The notes under the pieces: generated by a model | The model's database searches: none | What the model was told of the DNA's origin: nothing | What the model saw: the letters and a program-made list of their open reading frames with translations, nothing else | Assembly (NCBI GenBank): GCA_964580235.1 | Contig: CAZOJY010000083.1 | Location: 1-16,549, forward strand | Reading direction: 5' to 3' | DNA from: G020348385 sp964580235 | GTDB taxonomy: Bacteria > Acidobacteriota > Aminicenantia > Aminicenantales > Aminicenantaceae | Length of the DNA stretch: 16,549 nt | Translations under genes and position numbers: made by a program | Shown: positions 7,048 to 14,731 of the stretch, one piece after another | Layout: every line of letters begins with the position of its first letter | How positions within the stretch are numbered: position 1 is the stretch's first letter

Positions 7048-8316
7048 TCATAAAGAACCTTCTGACAAAAAACTTGATTTTTTTGAGAGGCTAACGAGAC
7101 CATACGACCCGAAGATAAATAAAATCGGGAACAAAGGCAAGGAGTATCTTGAACAAGCATATATCAGAACGTAAATGATATAGAAATAGGCCAAAACTAA
7201 GAGAAAAGGTTGATATAAAACACGCCTGTTCCTGGCAGAATAGAAACCCAGTATAGTCAGTAGAATCACAATCAGATTGAAAAGGGAAACCGATCCTGTC
7301 TTGATGGTCATTATCCGTGTTGAAAAATCTGGATATGTCCAGAATAGATAGAGACGGTGCAAGAGTCTTTTTGTGTATCCCCAAGGATCATGACGTATTC
7401 TTTCCATAGCAATTTTTATTAGACGGTGGTCAACTTCAGGAACATAAGGATAGGAATATTTATCCCTAATTTCTTTTAAGAGCCTGCGGTCTTCGCTGCG
7501 AAAATTTTTTGAGTAATCGATAGCCGTCCCCAAATATAACATTTTACCTGCCCCGGTAGAGAAGAACACTTTTCCTTCCCAGAGATAATTTCGGACATAG
7601 AGGGGCGTGATTAACAAGAGAAAACCAGAAAACATCAATACCGCCGCTTTGATGGAATTCCTTTTCAGTTTGGCTATGTAGTAAATACCAGCCACCACGG
7701 GAAATATCATGGTAACGGGCTTGCACAGGGTCATTGCGCCCAAGAGGACTCCGGAGAGAAAGGCAAGCTTATATTTTTTGAGGGAGAGAAGAAAGACATA
7801 TAAATAGATGAGCAATAAAAGGATATACAGAGTTTCAGGAATTGGAGAAGCTACTACTTTGATCATCTTGAAGTAGAGGGCGTAAGCCAGGGCAGCAAAC
7901 AGTGCGCTTTTTTTGGCTTTGAAGATTCTCAACGATATGAAATAAATGAAAAGGCAAGATATTGTATCCAATAGGGATTGGATGACCTGGAATTTCCACT
8001 GTTCCGCTCCCCATATTCTGTACACAGCGGCAAGAAAATAGATGTATAAAGGCAATCTTTCATAGTCAATGTGATCGCTATCACTGATATACCCTCTTCC
8101 GGATATGATATTTTTTGCGATCGAATCATAGGGGTCAACAGCCAATTCTCCTTCAATCGTCCATCCTAATTCTTCACCTGAGTTGGATAAAATAGGGGGA
8201 TACAACACAAGACAAAAGAACAATCTCAACGACAATGCCAACAAGAGAATGGGGATGACTGCTTTGTGCCTGTTGCGGGGGATTTGGCTCTGAGTTTCTT
8301 GTGTTCGATCAGGCAT
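7048..8316 (-). CDS. PMT/ArnT-like (GT-C) membrane glycosyltransferase
   Basis: Polytopic inner-membrane protein of 422 residues resembling the PMT_2 family (GT39/GT83). Near the N-terminus is a membrane segment (about 19-40). A first periplasmic loop follows with DPYDSIAKNIISGRGY (about 61-76) and ERLPLY (about 86-91); this D...Y..IA.NI..G.GY...R.P.Y pattern carries the catalytic acidic residue in GT-C enzymes. Many hydrophobic segments follow to about residue 410. It would transfer a sugar from a polyprenyl-phosphate donor to a lipid-linked glycan, lipid or protein on the periplasmic side. It is shorter than full ArnT (about 550) and lacks a large periplasmic C-terminal domain. ATG at 8314-8316, 12 nt after the sulfatase-family gene. 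Acceptor unknown. Confidence 0.84.
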   Translation of the reverse strand: MPDRTQETQSQIPRNRHKAVIPILLLALSLRLFFCLVLYPPILSNSGEELGWTIEGELAVDPYDSIAKNIISGRGYISDSDHIDYERLPLYIYFLAAVYRIWGAEQWKFQVIQSLLDTISCLFIYFISLRIFKAKKSALFAALAYALYFKMIKVVASPIPETLYILLLLIYLYVFLLSLKKYKLAFLSGVLLGAMTLCKPVTMIFPVVAGIYYIAKLKRNSIKAAVLMFSGFLLLITPLYVRNYLWEGKVFFSTGAGKMLYLGTAIDYSKNFRSEDRRLLKEIRDKYSYPYVPEVDHRLIKIAMERIRHDPWGYTKRLLHRLYLFWTYPDFSTRIMTIKTGSVSLFNLIVILLTILGFYSARNRRVLYQPFLLVLAYFYIIYVLIYACSRYSLPLFPILFIFGSYGLVSLSKKSSFLSEGSL

Positions 8317-8328
8317 TCTGATTAGACT

Positions 8329-10251
8329 TTAATCGATATAACTCAGGCTCTTCAACTTTTCTATCATTTGTTTTATTTTGCGATTATCAATTTTTGGTCT
8401 GAATTGCTTGAAAGAGTCAATACAAACCTTTAATTTTTCATGCATTCTATTTGCCGTCATGGGCATTTCTTCAGCAAGATTGTCCCTTTCCTCTGGATCT
8501 CTTCCCAGATGGTACAATTCACGGATTTGGTCATCTTGCACAATCAGCTTGTATTCTTGCGAAATGATCGCTCTCGTGAACTTTTCGTTTGCATCATCCC
8601 AAAATTCAGCAATAGCGTGCTTGGATATTTCCTCAGAGAAGAGGTCCCTTCCTTGAATCACCCTGGGGATCTGGCTTTTCATGCCGAGGAGTGTGAGCAC
8701 CGTAGGAAAGATATCGACTTGGGAGACAAAGAAATGCCGAACTTGAGGAATTAATTTTTCGGGATAGACTATTATCAGAGGAATTTTTATTCCAGGATTG
8801 TAGAGCTTAGGAGTAAGGTGACCAACAAATCCGTGTTCTCCGAGAAATTCTCCATGATCAGCTGTTATTATATTCAGAGTGTTTGTAAACCGTCCTCTCA
8901 ATTTTTGATTCTCAATCAATTTTCCAATCAGCGTATCCGTGTATTTTATATTGCTGTCATACATTCTATATAAATACTCATGATCTGCCTGAGAAAACTG
9001 CGATAACATTTCGAGTTTCTCTCTTCGAGACGATGGCAAATATTTGAACTGGCTCACCAAATCCACATTGACTTTATCTATATCGATAGTTGTCAATAGA
9101 TCTGAAAAATAGGGTTCCTTTGGGGAATAAGGAGCATGGACTTCGAACAGATTAATAAAGACAAAACTTGGGAGGTTGAGTGTGGCACAATGATCGATCC
9201 ATTTTTGGGTAATTTTTATGATTTCTTCAGAGAGAGGTGTCTTTTTGAGAAATTTTGCATATATTCTCTCGAGTGTATAAGATGTTTTTCGATCAAGCTC
9301 AACACCAAGGGCAATATCGAATCCTCTGTTCAGCCCGGATACTTCATCGAGAAGGTGATTGCCGTATAAACTTAAGGTGTAATAGGAATTTTTCGACAAG
9401 ATTTCTGCCAAGGTTGGTGGATGATCGCCCAAAACCGAAAAAAGAGAGTAGTCCCCATGGCTAGAGGGATATAGACCTGTAAAAAGAGAGGCATGGGTTG
9501 GCACCGACCAGTTTGAAGTCGCCAAAACTGATTTGAATAATACTCCTTGAGATGCGAGGGAATCAATCTGCGGGGATGTGGACAGAGGGTAACCATAGCA
9601 TGCTAAATGGTCTGGCCGCAAAGCGTCCACTAAAATCAGCATAATATCGGGAAGATTTTTACTGGATACATTCTTTGTTGATATCTTGTTTTTTTCAACC
9701 AAGATATTGACTTGTCTGAGGCCTATAAATGAGAGAAAGACGAATATCGAAATAATCAAAAAGATAAAACTCCGAAAAACTGCATTCGACCTGGAGGGTA
9801 TAAACATTCTTTTTTGGGTCTGATACATTATCGGTATTAAAACGAGGCAGAGGACTCCTGCTATAGCGATTAGAGATAATGTTTTTAGCGAGCCTTTGTT
9901 CGCTCCCCCATAGGGATAGATATCTGTCAGGTAGATAAATATTTCCAAAAAAAATCCGATTCCAATGAAAAGAGAAAAGTAGAAAGACATAAGATTCTCT
10001 TGCTTCCTTTCAACTTTTTTTCTAATCAAAAAGTAAAAGAGAAAAGAAGCCAGTATTCCTAACAGTCCACCCAGAATGGAATAGGCACAGGCCGCTTTGA
10101 CAAAGGAAGAGAAATCGATTAGAAAATTGCCCGCAACGAAGAGAAGATAGAGCGATTCAAAATAGGATAGAATTAATCCCACAAGAATTCCCGAATACAG
10201 TGCTGAAATGAGATTAGATAAAAACAAAGAATGAATTTGAAATCTAATCAT
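8329..10251 (-). CDS. Membrane-anchored sulfatase-superfamily protein, atypical nucleophile site
   Basis: Alkaline phosphatase/sulfatase-fold enzyme with five or six N-terminal membrane helices (to about residue 178) and an extracytoplasmic catalytic domain. Metal-site motifs: LVDALRPDHL (D209, D214), VHAPYSP (H372) and ITADHGEFLGEHG (D465, H466). The active-site segment is NWSVPTHASLFTG: the classical C/S-x-P-x-R is S249-V-P-T-H253, with His replacing Arg. Known related enzymes with Thr or Ser there include lipoteichoic acid synthase and phosphoethanolamine transferases, so phosphoglycerol/phospho-group transfer is as likely as sulfate hydrolysis. I start at ATG 10249-10251, giving 640 residues, an 8-nt overlap with the upstream gene and a GAGAG about 9 nt upstream. 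A TTG at 10279-10281 adds ten residues, but its GGA abuts the codon. The overlap implies translational coupling. Likely modifies the exported glycan outside the membrane (inference). Confidence 0.85.
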   Translation of the reverse strand: MIRFQIHSLFLSNLISALYSGILVGLILSYFESLYLLFVAGNFLIDFSSFVKAACAYSILGGLLGILASFLFYFLIRKKVERKQENLMSFYFSLFIGIGFFLEIFIYLTDIYPYGGANKGSLKTLSLIAIAGVLCLVLIPIMYQTQKRMFIPSRSNAVFRSFIFLIISIFVFLSFIGLRQVNILVEKNKISTKNVSSKNLPDIMLILVDALRPDHLACYGYPLSTSPQIDSLASQGVLFKSVLATSNWSVPTHASLFTGLYPSSHGDYSLFSVLGDHPPTLAEILSKNSYYTLSLYGNHLLDEVSGLNRGFDIALGVELDRKTSYTLERIYAKFLKKTPLSEEIIKITQKWIDHCATLNLPSFVFINLFEVHAPYSPKEPYFSDLLTTIDIDKVNVDLVSQFKYLPSSRREKLEMLSQFSQADHEYLYRMYDSNIKYTDTLIGKLIENQKLRGRFTNTLNIITADHGEFLGEHGFVGHLTPKLYNPGIKIPLIIVYPEKLIPQVRHFFVSQVDIFPTVLTLLGMKSQIPRVIQGRDLFSEEISKHAIAEFWDDANEKFTRAIISQEYKLIVQDDQIRELYHLGRDPEERDNLAEEMPMTANRMHEKLKVCIDSFKQFRPKIDNRKIKQMIEKLKSLSYID

Positions 10252-11737
10252 ACAGCGCTCTCGATACGCCTTTAAAGCCAATCCTTCTCAACGCCCTCAG
10301 GAAGAATGCGGGAATATAATAGTCAAGCGGATATCGAAAAAATCTCCTTTTCCATCTCCATTTTGCAATCCTTTTTAACCAATTAGCAAATACGGGAACT
10401 GGCAAATCTTTGAATTCCTTCCTTGCGATGCTCTTATAATAACCGATGAATTTTATTCTTCTATCCATATAAGGCGCCATTTTGATTCTTTGAGCCCAGG
10501 TATGCGCCCATCCTTCCAGAGTATCAGGGAAAGGAAATCCTTTTTCCTCAGCAACTCTGCTCAAAGACGTTCCAGGCCAAGGAATATAAATGGCAGGAGA
10601 TCCTATGGAAACATGCTCACTCATCTTCTCCAATTCATCCATAAATCTGAGCGTCTCGACGACATCAGCCCACTGTTCTCCAGGAATCCCGATCATGAAA
10701 TTTAATAAAGTCTTGATGTCATATTTGGAACACAACTCCACAGTTTTTTTGATTTGTTCGATTTTGAGATCTTTCTTTATTAGATCCAGCATTCTCTGGC
10801 ATCCAGACTCTGCACCTATCCGAAGTTCGAGACATTGGTTCTCACTCAATTCCTTCACAAATTCTTCCCCCCACTTGGCAACATAATCGGCTCTTATCGT
10901 AGAAGACCAGGGAATGTTCATGGCTCGAATGATTTCCAAAGCTCTATTCTTGCTGGCAAAAAAGTTGTCGTCTTCGAAAATGATCGTGGAAACTCCGAAT
11001 TTTTTCAAATAATTGATTTCTTCAACAGCTTTCCGGGAGGATTTGAACCTGAATCTCCTTTTGTTGACAGCTTGATTATAGCAATAGCCGCACTGCCATG
11101 GACAACCTCGACTCGTAATCATGGCCGACACCCGGTTTCCGCTCAACTTTGATCCAATTTCTGTGTAGAAATTTTTTCCCGCATACAGATATTTTTCGAT
11201 ATCCAAAAGATGCCAGGCAGGGGAATAGTCATCCAAATTTTTCAGAAATGGCCTGGGCTCATTTATATACAGTTTCCCATTTTGTTTAAAGCCCAGTCCT
11301 TTGATATTTGTTAATTTTTTCCGGTCCAGATGATCATTCTTTAAAGTCTCGGCCAACTCAACAACAGTCTCTTCACCTTCTCCTATCGCTATGATATCGA
11401 TAAAGTCATTCTGCAATGTCTGCTCAGGAAGCATCGTGGAATGTAAACCTCCCCAGATTACAGGTGTTTTAACCCTTTTCTTTATTTCAATGGAGGCTCT
11501 TTTTGTGGGGATGAGGCTTGAACTCGTAAATGCGGAGAATCCTATAAATATTGGATTTTCTCTCTCAAGGCAGTTGATAATGCGATCAACGTTGGCCTTA
11601 TTTCCCGGTCCGTGTATCAGCTCGACTTTAAATCCTCTTTTCTCCAATGAATCGGCGAGGTAGAGGATTCCGAAAGGGGGGGCAAATTTATGCTCTCCAA
11701 AATCTGGCTCGAGTTTAGCTAAGATTACATCAAGCAT
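10244..11737 (-). CDS. B12-binding-domain radical SAM enzyme (class B type)
   Basis: 497 residues. The N-terminal part looks like a cobalamin-binding Rossmann domain (FAPPFGILYLADSLEKRGF near 18-36; GGLHSTMLPE at 96-105; IGEGEETVVEL at 118-128). The radical SAM motif follows at C212, C216 and C219 (CPWQCGYC), with IFEDDNFF and GAESG typical of the family's barrel. A basic C-terminal tail of about 80 residues may face the membrane. Class B enzymes include radical methyltransferases acting on unactivated carbons (hopanoid, antibiotic and phosphonate methylases), some acting on lipids. The upstream neighbour is the flippase (10-nt gap); the downstream sulfatase-family gene overlaps by 8 nt. A methyl transfer to a lipid or sugar is the default guess, not shown. 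ATG at 11735-11737, no Shine-Dalgarno. Confidence 0.87.
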   Translation of the reverse strand: MLDVILAKLEPDFGEHKFAPPFGILYLADSLEKRGFKVELIHGPGNKANVDRIINCLERENPIFIGFSAFTSSSLIPTKRASIEIKKRVKTPVIWGGLHSTMLPEQTLQNDFIDIIAIGEGEETVVELAETLKNDHLDRKKLTNIKGLGFKQNGKLYINEPRPFLKNLDDYSPAWHLLDIEKYLYAGKNFYTEIGSKLSGNRVSAMITSRGCPWQCGYCYNQAVNKRRFRFKSSRKAVEEINYLKKFGVSTIIFEDDNFFASKNRALEIIRAMNIPWSSTIRADYVAKWGEEFVKELSENQCLELRIGAESGCQRMLDLIKKDLKIEQIKKTVELCSKYDIKTLLNFMIGIPGEQWADVVETLRFMDELEKMSEHVSIGSPAIYIPWPGTSLSRVAEEKGFPFPDTLEGWAHTWAQRIKMAPYMDRRIKFIGYYKSIARKEFKDLPVPVFANWLKRIAKWRWKRRFFRYPLDYYIPAFFLRALRRIGFKGVSRALYD

Positions 11738-11747
11738 GTGGTCTTTG

Positions 11748-13265
11748 TTAGGAAAAAATTCTCTCTTTTATCTCTCTTAATACAATTTTATCCTCTTCCT
11801 GTAATCCAAAAACGACTATAAAAAAGACATATGTGATAAGAAAAACAAAAATCTTCAAAGCGAGCATCGAGGGATTATATCCAATGAAAAAATAGTATGT
11901 CAACAACAATTGGATTGTCAATGAAAAAGCCCCTGCAAGAATCGGTTTTAAAAAATCCGTCCTGTAAGGCAGAATTTTAAAGAGCCGGTACACCTGATAC
12001 AGTTCGATAATATTAAAAAGAGCAATAGAAATGGATGTTGCCAAAGCAGCTCCTATCATCCCGTAGAGTGGGATGAATATCGTATTCAGGATGATGTTGC
12101 TGGATAGGACGACTATCATATTGACGAGATGAAGTTTTTGCCTTCCTGCCATGATAATCATCTGCCCCACTGAGCCGACAGCCGAATGTATGATCCACCC
12201 CAGACTCAGCAAGATTAGGCTCGAGAACCCTACTGAAAACTCTTGCCCAAAGATTCTCAAGATGTGTTTGGATAAAAGGATTATCAGCAGGAGAATCGGG
12301 AAGCTAACGGAAAATATCCATTTAGCGACTGTTTGAAAATAGATCTTGAGTTTTTCAAATTCGTTCCTGTTGTATAAATCGGATATTATAGGTGCGAAAA
12401 TAGCGCCGAAAGATGTGCTTATCAGGCTACCCATAAGAGCTGTTCTTTGAGCGGACCCATATATACCGACTTCTGAAGCAGATTTGTAAAAACCGAGCAT
12501 CAGAGTGTCTATCAAGAGAATAATGAGACCGAAAAATTGAACAAAAAGCAACGGTAAAGAAAAATGCAAGAGTTTCTGAACCTCCAAAACGGCAAGGACA
12601 CTCTTTTTTCTGATTTCCGGAAAGACTTTTTTTAGATATAAGAATGAGATATAGGTCCCGATGATTGTGGGGATTAAATAAGCCGCGAGTACTCCGTACA
12701 GTTTCCAAGTTAAAAAAGACAAGAGTAGAAGCAGTATTATTCGGGTGAAGGGTTCAAAAATTTCTCTCACGATTACCCTGTATTTCATTAATTTGAAGCC
12801 CTGTGTTGCAAAGAGGTACACAGTCGTTAGTGTTGTAAAAGGTATGGCTGCAGAAAAAAATCTAATGACAGAGGCTATTTGGGGAGCTTGAAAAAGAGAT
12901 AACGCTATTGGTTTCGATAACAAGAAGAGTAAAGCGCTGAGGATTAAACTTGCCAGAAGTCCAAGATTTCGTGAAGCTGTAATGACTCCTTTCACCCTTT
13001 TTTTATCTTTTTCTCCAGAAAAAACAGCGATGTACCGGACAAGTCCATTTGGCAGTCCGAGTTCTGCTAGTATGCTCGCAATTTTAAATACAGCAAATCC
13101 AATAGTGAACAGGCCGAAAAGCTCAGGTCCCAAATTACGGGCAGTGATAATTTGGAAAACATATCTCAATCCTGAGCCGATTATTATTCCGCTGAAAACA
13201 ATCCCCGCCCCTTTTGCTATAACAAGGATATCTTGTTCGTGTGCCTTATAATCTCTCTCGTCCAT
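11748..13265 (-). CDS. Wzx-type oligosaccharide flippase (MOP superfamily)
   Basis: 505-residue polytopic membrane protein with about 14 hydrophobic segments over its whole length, the usual size and shape of PF01943-type polysaccharide transporters (Wzx/RfbX/MurJ superfamily). Family features: an early GSGLRYVFQIITARNLGPE (about 31-49, the conserved ...ARxLGPxxFG element) and a later LNTIFIPLYGMIGAALAT (the conserved N..LIP..G..GAA..T element, about residues 400-420). It should flip undecaprenyl-linked repeat units or another lipid-linked glycan from cytoplasmic to periplasmic leaflet. First gene of the minus-strand operon and divergent from the gene at 13468. AGGGA lies 8 nt before the ATG at 13263-13265, the only clear Shine-Dalgarno-like element among the eleven genes. 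Confidence 0.9.
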   Translation of the reverse strand: MDERDYKAHEQDILVIAKGAGIVFSGIIIGSGLRYVFQIITARNLGPELFGLFTIGFAVFKIASILAELGLPNGLVRYIAVFSGEKDKKRVKGVITASRNLGLLASLILSALLFLLSKPIALSLFQAPQIASVIRFFSAAIPFTTLTTVYLFATQGFKLMKYRVIVREIFEPFTRIILLLLLSFLTWKLYGVLAAYLIPTIIGTYISFLYLKKVFPEIRKKSVLAVLEVQKLLHFSLPLLFVQFFGLIILLIDTLMLGFYKSASEVGIYGSAQRTALMGSLISTSFGAIFAPIISDLYNRNEFEKLKIYFQTVAKWIFSVSFPILLLIILLSKHILRIFGQEFSVGFSSLILLSLGWIIHSAVGSVGQMIIMAGRQKLHLVNMIVVLSSNIILNTIFIPLYGMIGAALATSISIALFNIIELYQVYRLFKILPYRTDFLKPILAGAFSLTIQLLLTYYFFIGYNPSMLALKIFVFLITYVFFIVVFGLQEEDKIVLREIKERIFS

Positions 13266-13467
13266 CAGATCTGTCCCTAGAATATACCAATATCAGAAAA
13301 GGACAACAAGGAAAAACAAAGTCAAAAACCGCGCATTACAGGTGACAGATTCACGGGGAGTGCTAAGGGCTCAGGACAGATTTGAGGCTGGGTGTTATGG
13401 CCACTTCCTACCAGATTAAGCGGCGATATGATAAGATGTGCGAGTGATTTGCAAAAACAGTTAAAAC
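13266..13467. promoter_or_regulatory. Divergent intergenic region
   Basis: This 202-bp gap separates the flippase gene (minus) from the pyruvyl transferase gene (plus) and must hold the start signals for both. On the minus strand I see TTGTTG (13309-13304), a 17-nt spacer and TATATT (13286-13281), about 8 of 12 to consensus, ending 15 nt before the flippase ATG. On the plus strand a TATGAT (13427-13432) lacks a good -35, and no Shine-Dalgarno precedes the ATG at 13468. No hairpin, riboswitch or gene is evident. Confidence 0.4.
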
Positions 13468-14718
13468 ATGAGAGCTCTTCTTCTGAACACGCATTCCACA
13501 CTCAATTCAGGAGACTTGGCTATTGTCCTGGCCCAAGTGCAGTATTTGAATGAGAGATTTCCTGGCATTCGATTGAGCCTTACATCGAGAACCCCTGGAA
13601 TAGACCGGCCAGTTTATCAATCGAGGGGTATCAATGTGATTCCTCCTCTCATCCCTGCTCCCAGTGTTTTTGATACCTCAAAACAAAAATTTCAACAGAG
13701 CCTTAAAACTCTGCTCGACATCCGATCAAAGTCGCGTTTAAAAAAGGCAATCCAGGACAGCGATTTCATCATCAGCAGCGGCGGCGGCTATTTTTATACG
13801 AATCGAAGGACCGTCCCGGGACCGATGTTTCTTCAGAACTATGCCCACGTGAAACTCGCATATCGTTTGAGAAAACCAGTCATTTTCTTTCCTCAATCAT
13901 TCGGCCCGATTTATAATTCACTCTCATTGAGGTTGCTGAGTCAACTGCTCAATGATGAAAGAGCCCATCGTGTTTATGCGAGAGAGGACATTTCTCAGAA
14001 ATTTTTGAGATGCAGTCTCAATGTCGATAAATCCAAGATCGAACTGTGTCCGGATATGGCTTTTTATCTCTTGCAAGAGGATATTCCAGGAACTCAAAAA
14101 ATATCCCTTGATCTGCCTGGGCCTGTTGCTGCTCTTACCTTGAGGAACTGGGACTTTCCCGAGATCAAATCCAGAAGGGAAAAAAAGGAAAAGAGCACCG
14201 ACTATCTCCGGTGTCTCGAGGATATCTGCAGGGAGATATATAAAAGGTGGAAAGGGTCCTTCTGTATCTTCCCTCAGGTGAGAGGGCCGGGCAGATTCGA
14301 GGATGACAGAGATATCACTCTGAAATTTTGGAACAGATTGCAGAGAATCATTCCCAAAGAAAGAAGCAAACTTTTGCTGCCGGAAAATGGCTTGTCACCG
14401 TTTTGGCTAATGCACCTTCTTTCTCAAACAGATTTGATCATAGCCACTCGCTTCCACTCGGCCATTTTGGCTTTCATCGCAGGAACTCCGGCCGTCGTCA
14501 TCACCTACCAGCCTAAGAGCCTTGGCATGATGAGGATGCTTAATCTGGAGAGGTTTTCAATCGATATGAAACACATGGATGCCAATGCCGTAATGCCTTT
14601 AGCCGAAGAGGTATTCCTTAATTCGGATAAGGTGAAACAGAATATTATCCGCAAAGTGGAAGAGAGCAGAAAACGTATCAGGTTGAAACTGAATGGGGCG
14701 TTTGAGAGAAATAGTTAG
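13468..14718 (+). CDS. Polysaccharide pyruvyl transferase family protein
   Basis: 416 residues resembling PF04230 (CsaB/WcaK-like). Characteristic parts: N-terminal LNSGDLAIVLAQV (12-24, the N-x-GD element), ISSGGGYFY (102-110), VIFFPQSFGP (138-147) and the C-terminal RFHSAILAFIAGTP (328-341), whose R328 and H330 match the conserved RxHs motif. Family enzymes transfer pyruvate from phosphoenolpyruvate to a sugar as an acidic ketal; some related members instead bind or modify other groups, so the pyruvyl call is from family. An acidic pyruvyl group on the repeat unit would fit an envelope glycan. ATG at 13468; no Shine-Dalgarno. Followed after 13 nt by the GT4 gene, so the two are probably co-transcribed. 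A Lys/Arg-rich segment (235-242) is a little unusual. Confidence 0.86.
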   Translation: MRALLLNTHSTLNSGDLAIVLAQVQYLNERFPGIRLSLTSRTPGIDRPVYQSRGINVIPPLIPAPSVFDTSKQKFQQSLKTLLDIRSKSRLKKAIQDSDFIISSGGGYFYTNRRTVPGPMFLQNYAHVKLAYRLRKPVIFFPQSFGPIYNSLSLRLLSQLLNDERAHRVYAREDISQKFLRCSLNVDKSKIELCPDMAFYLLQEDIPGTQKISLDLPGPVAALTLRNWDFPEIKSRREKKEKSTDYLRCLEDICREIYKRWKGSFCIFPQVRGPGRFEDDRDITLKFWNRLQRIIPKERSKLLLPENGLSPFWLMHLLSQTDLIIATRFHSAILAFIAGTPAVVITYQPKSLGMMRMLNLERFSIDMKHMDANAVMPLAEEVFLNSDKVKQNIIRKVEESRKRIRLKLNGAFERNS

Positions 14719-14731
14719 TATCTGAAGACAA

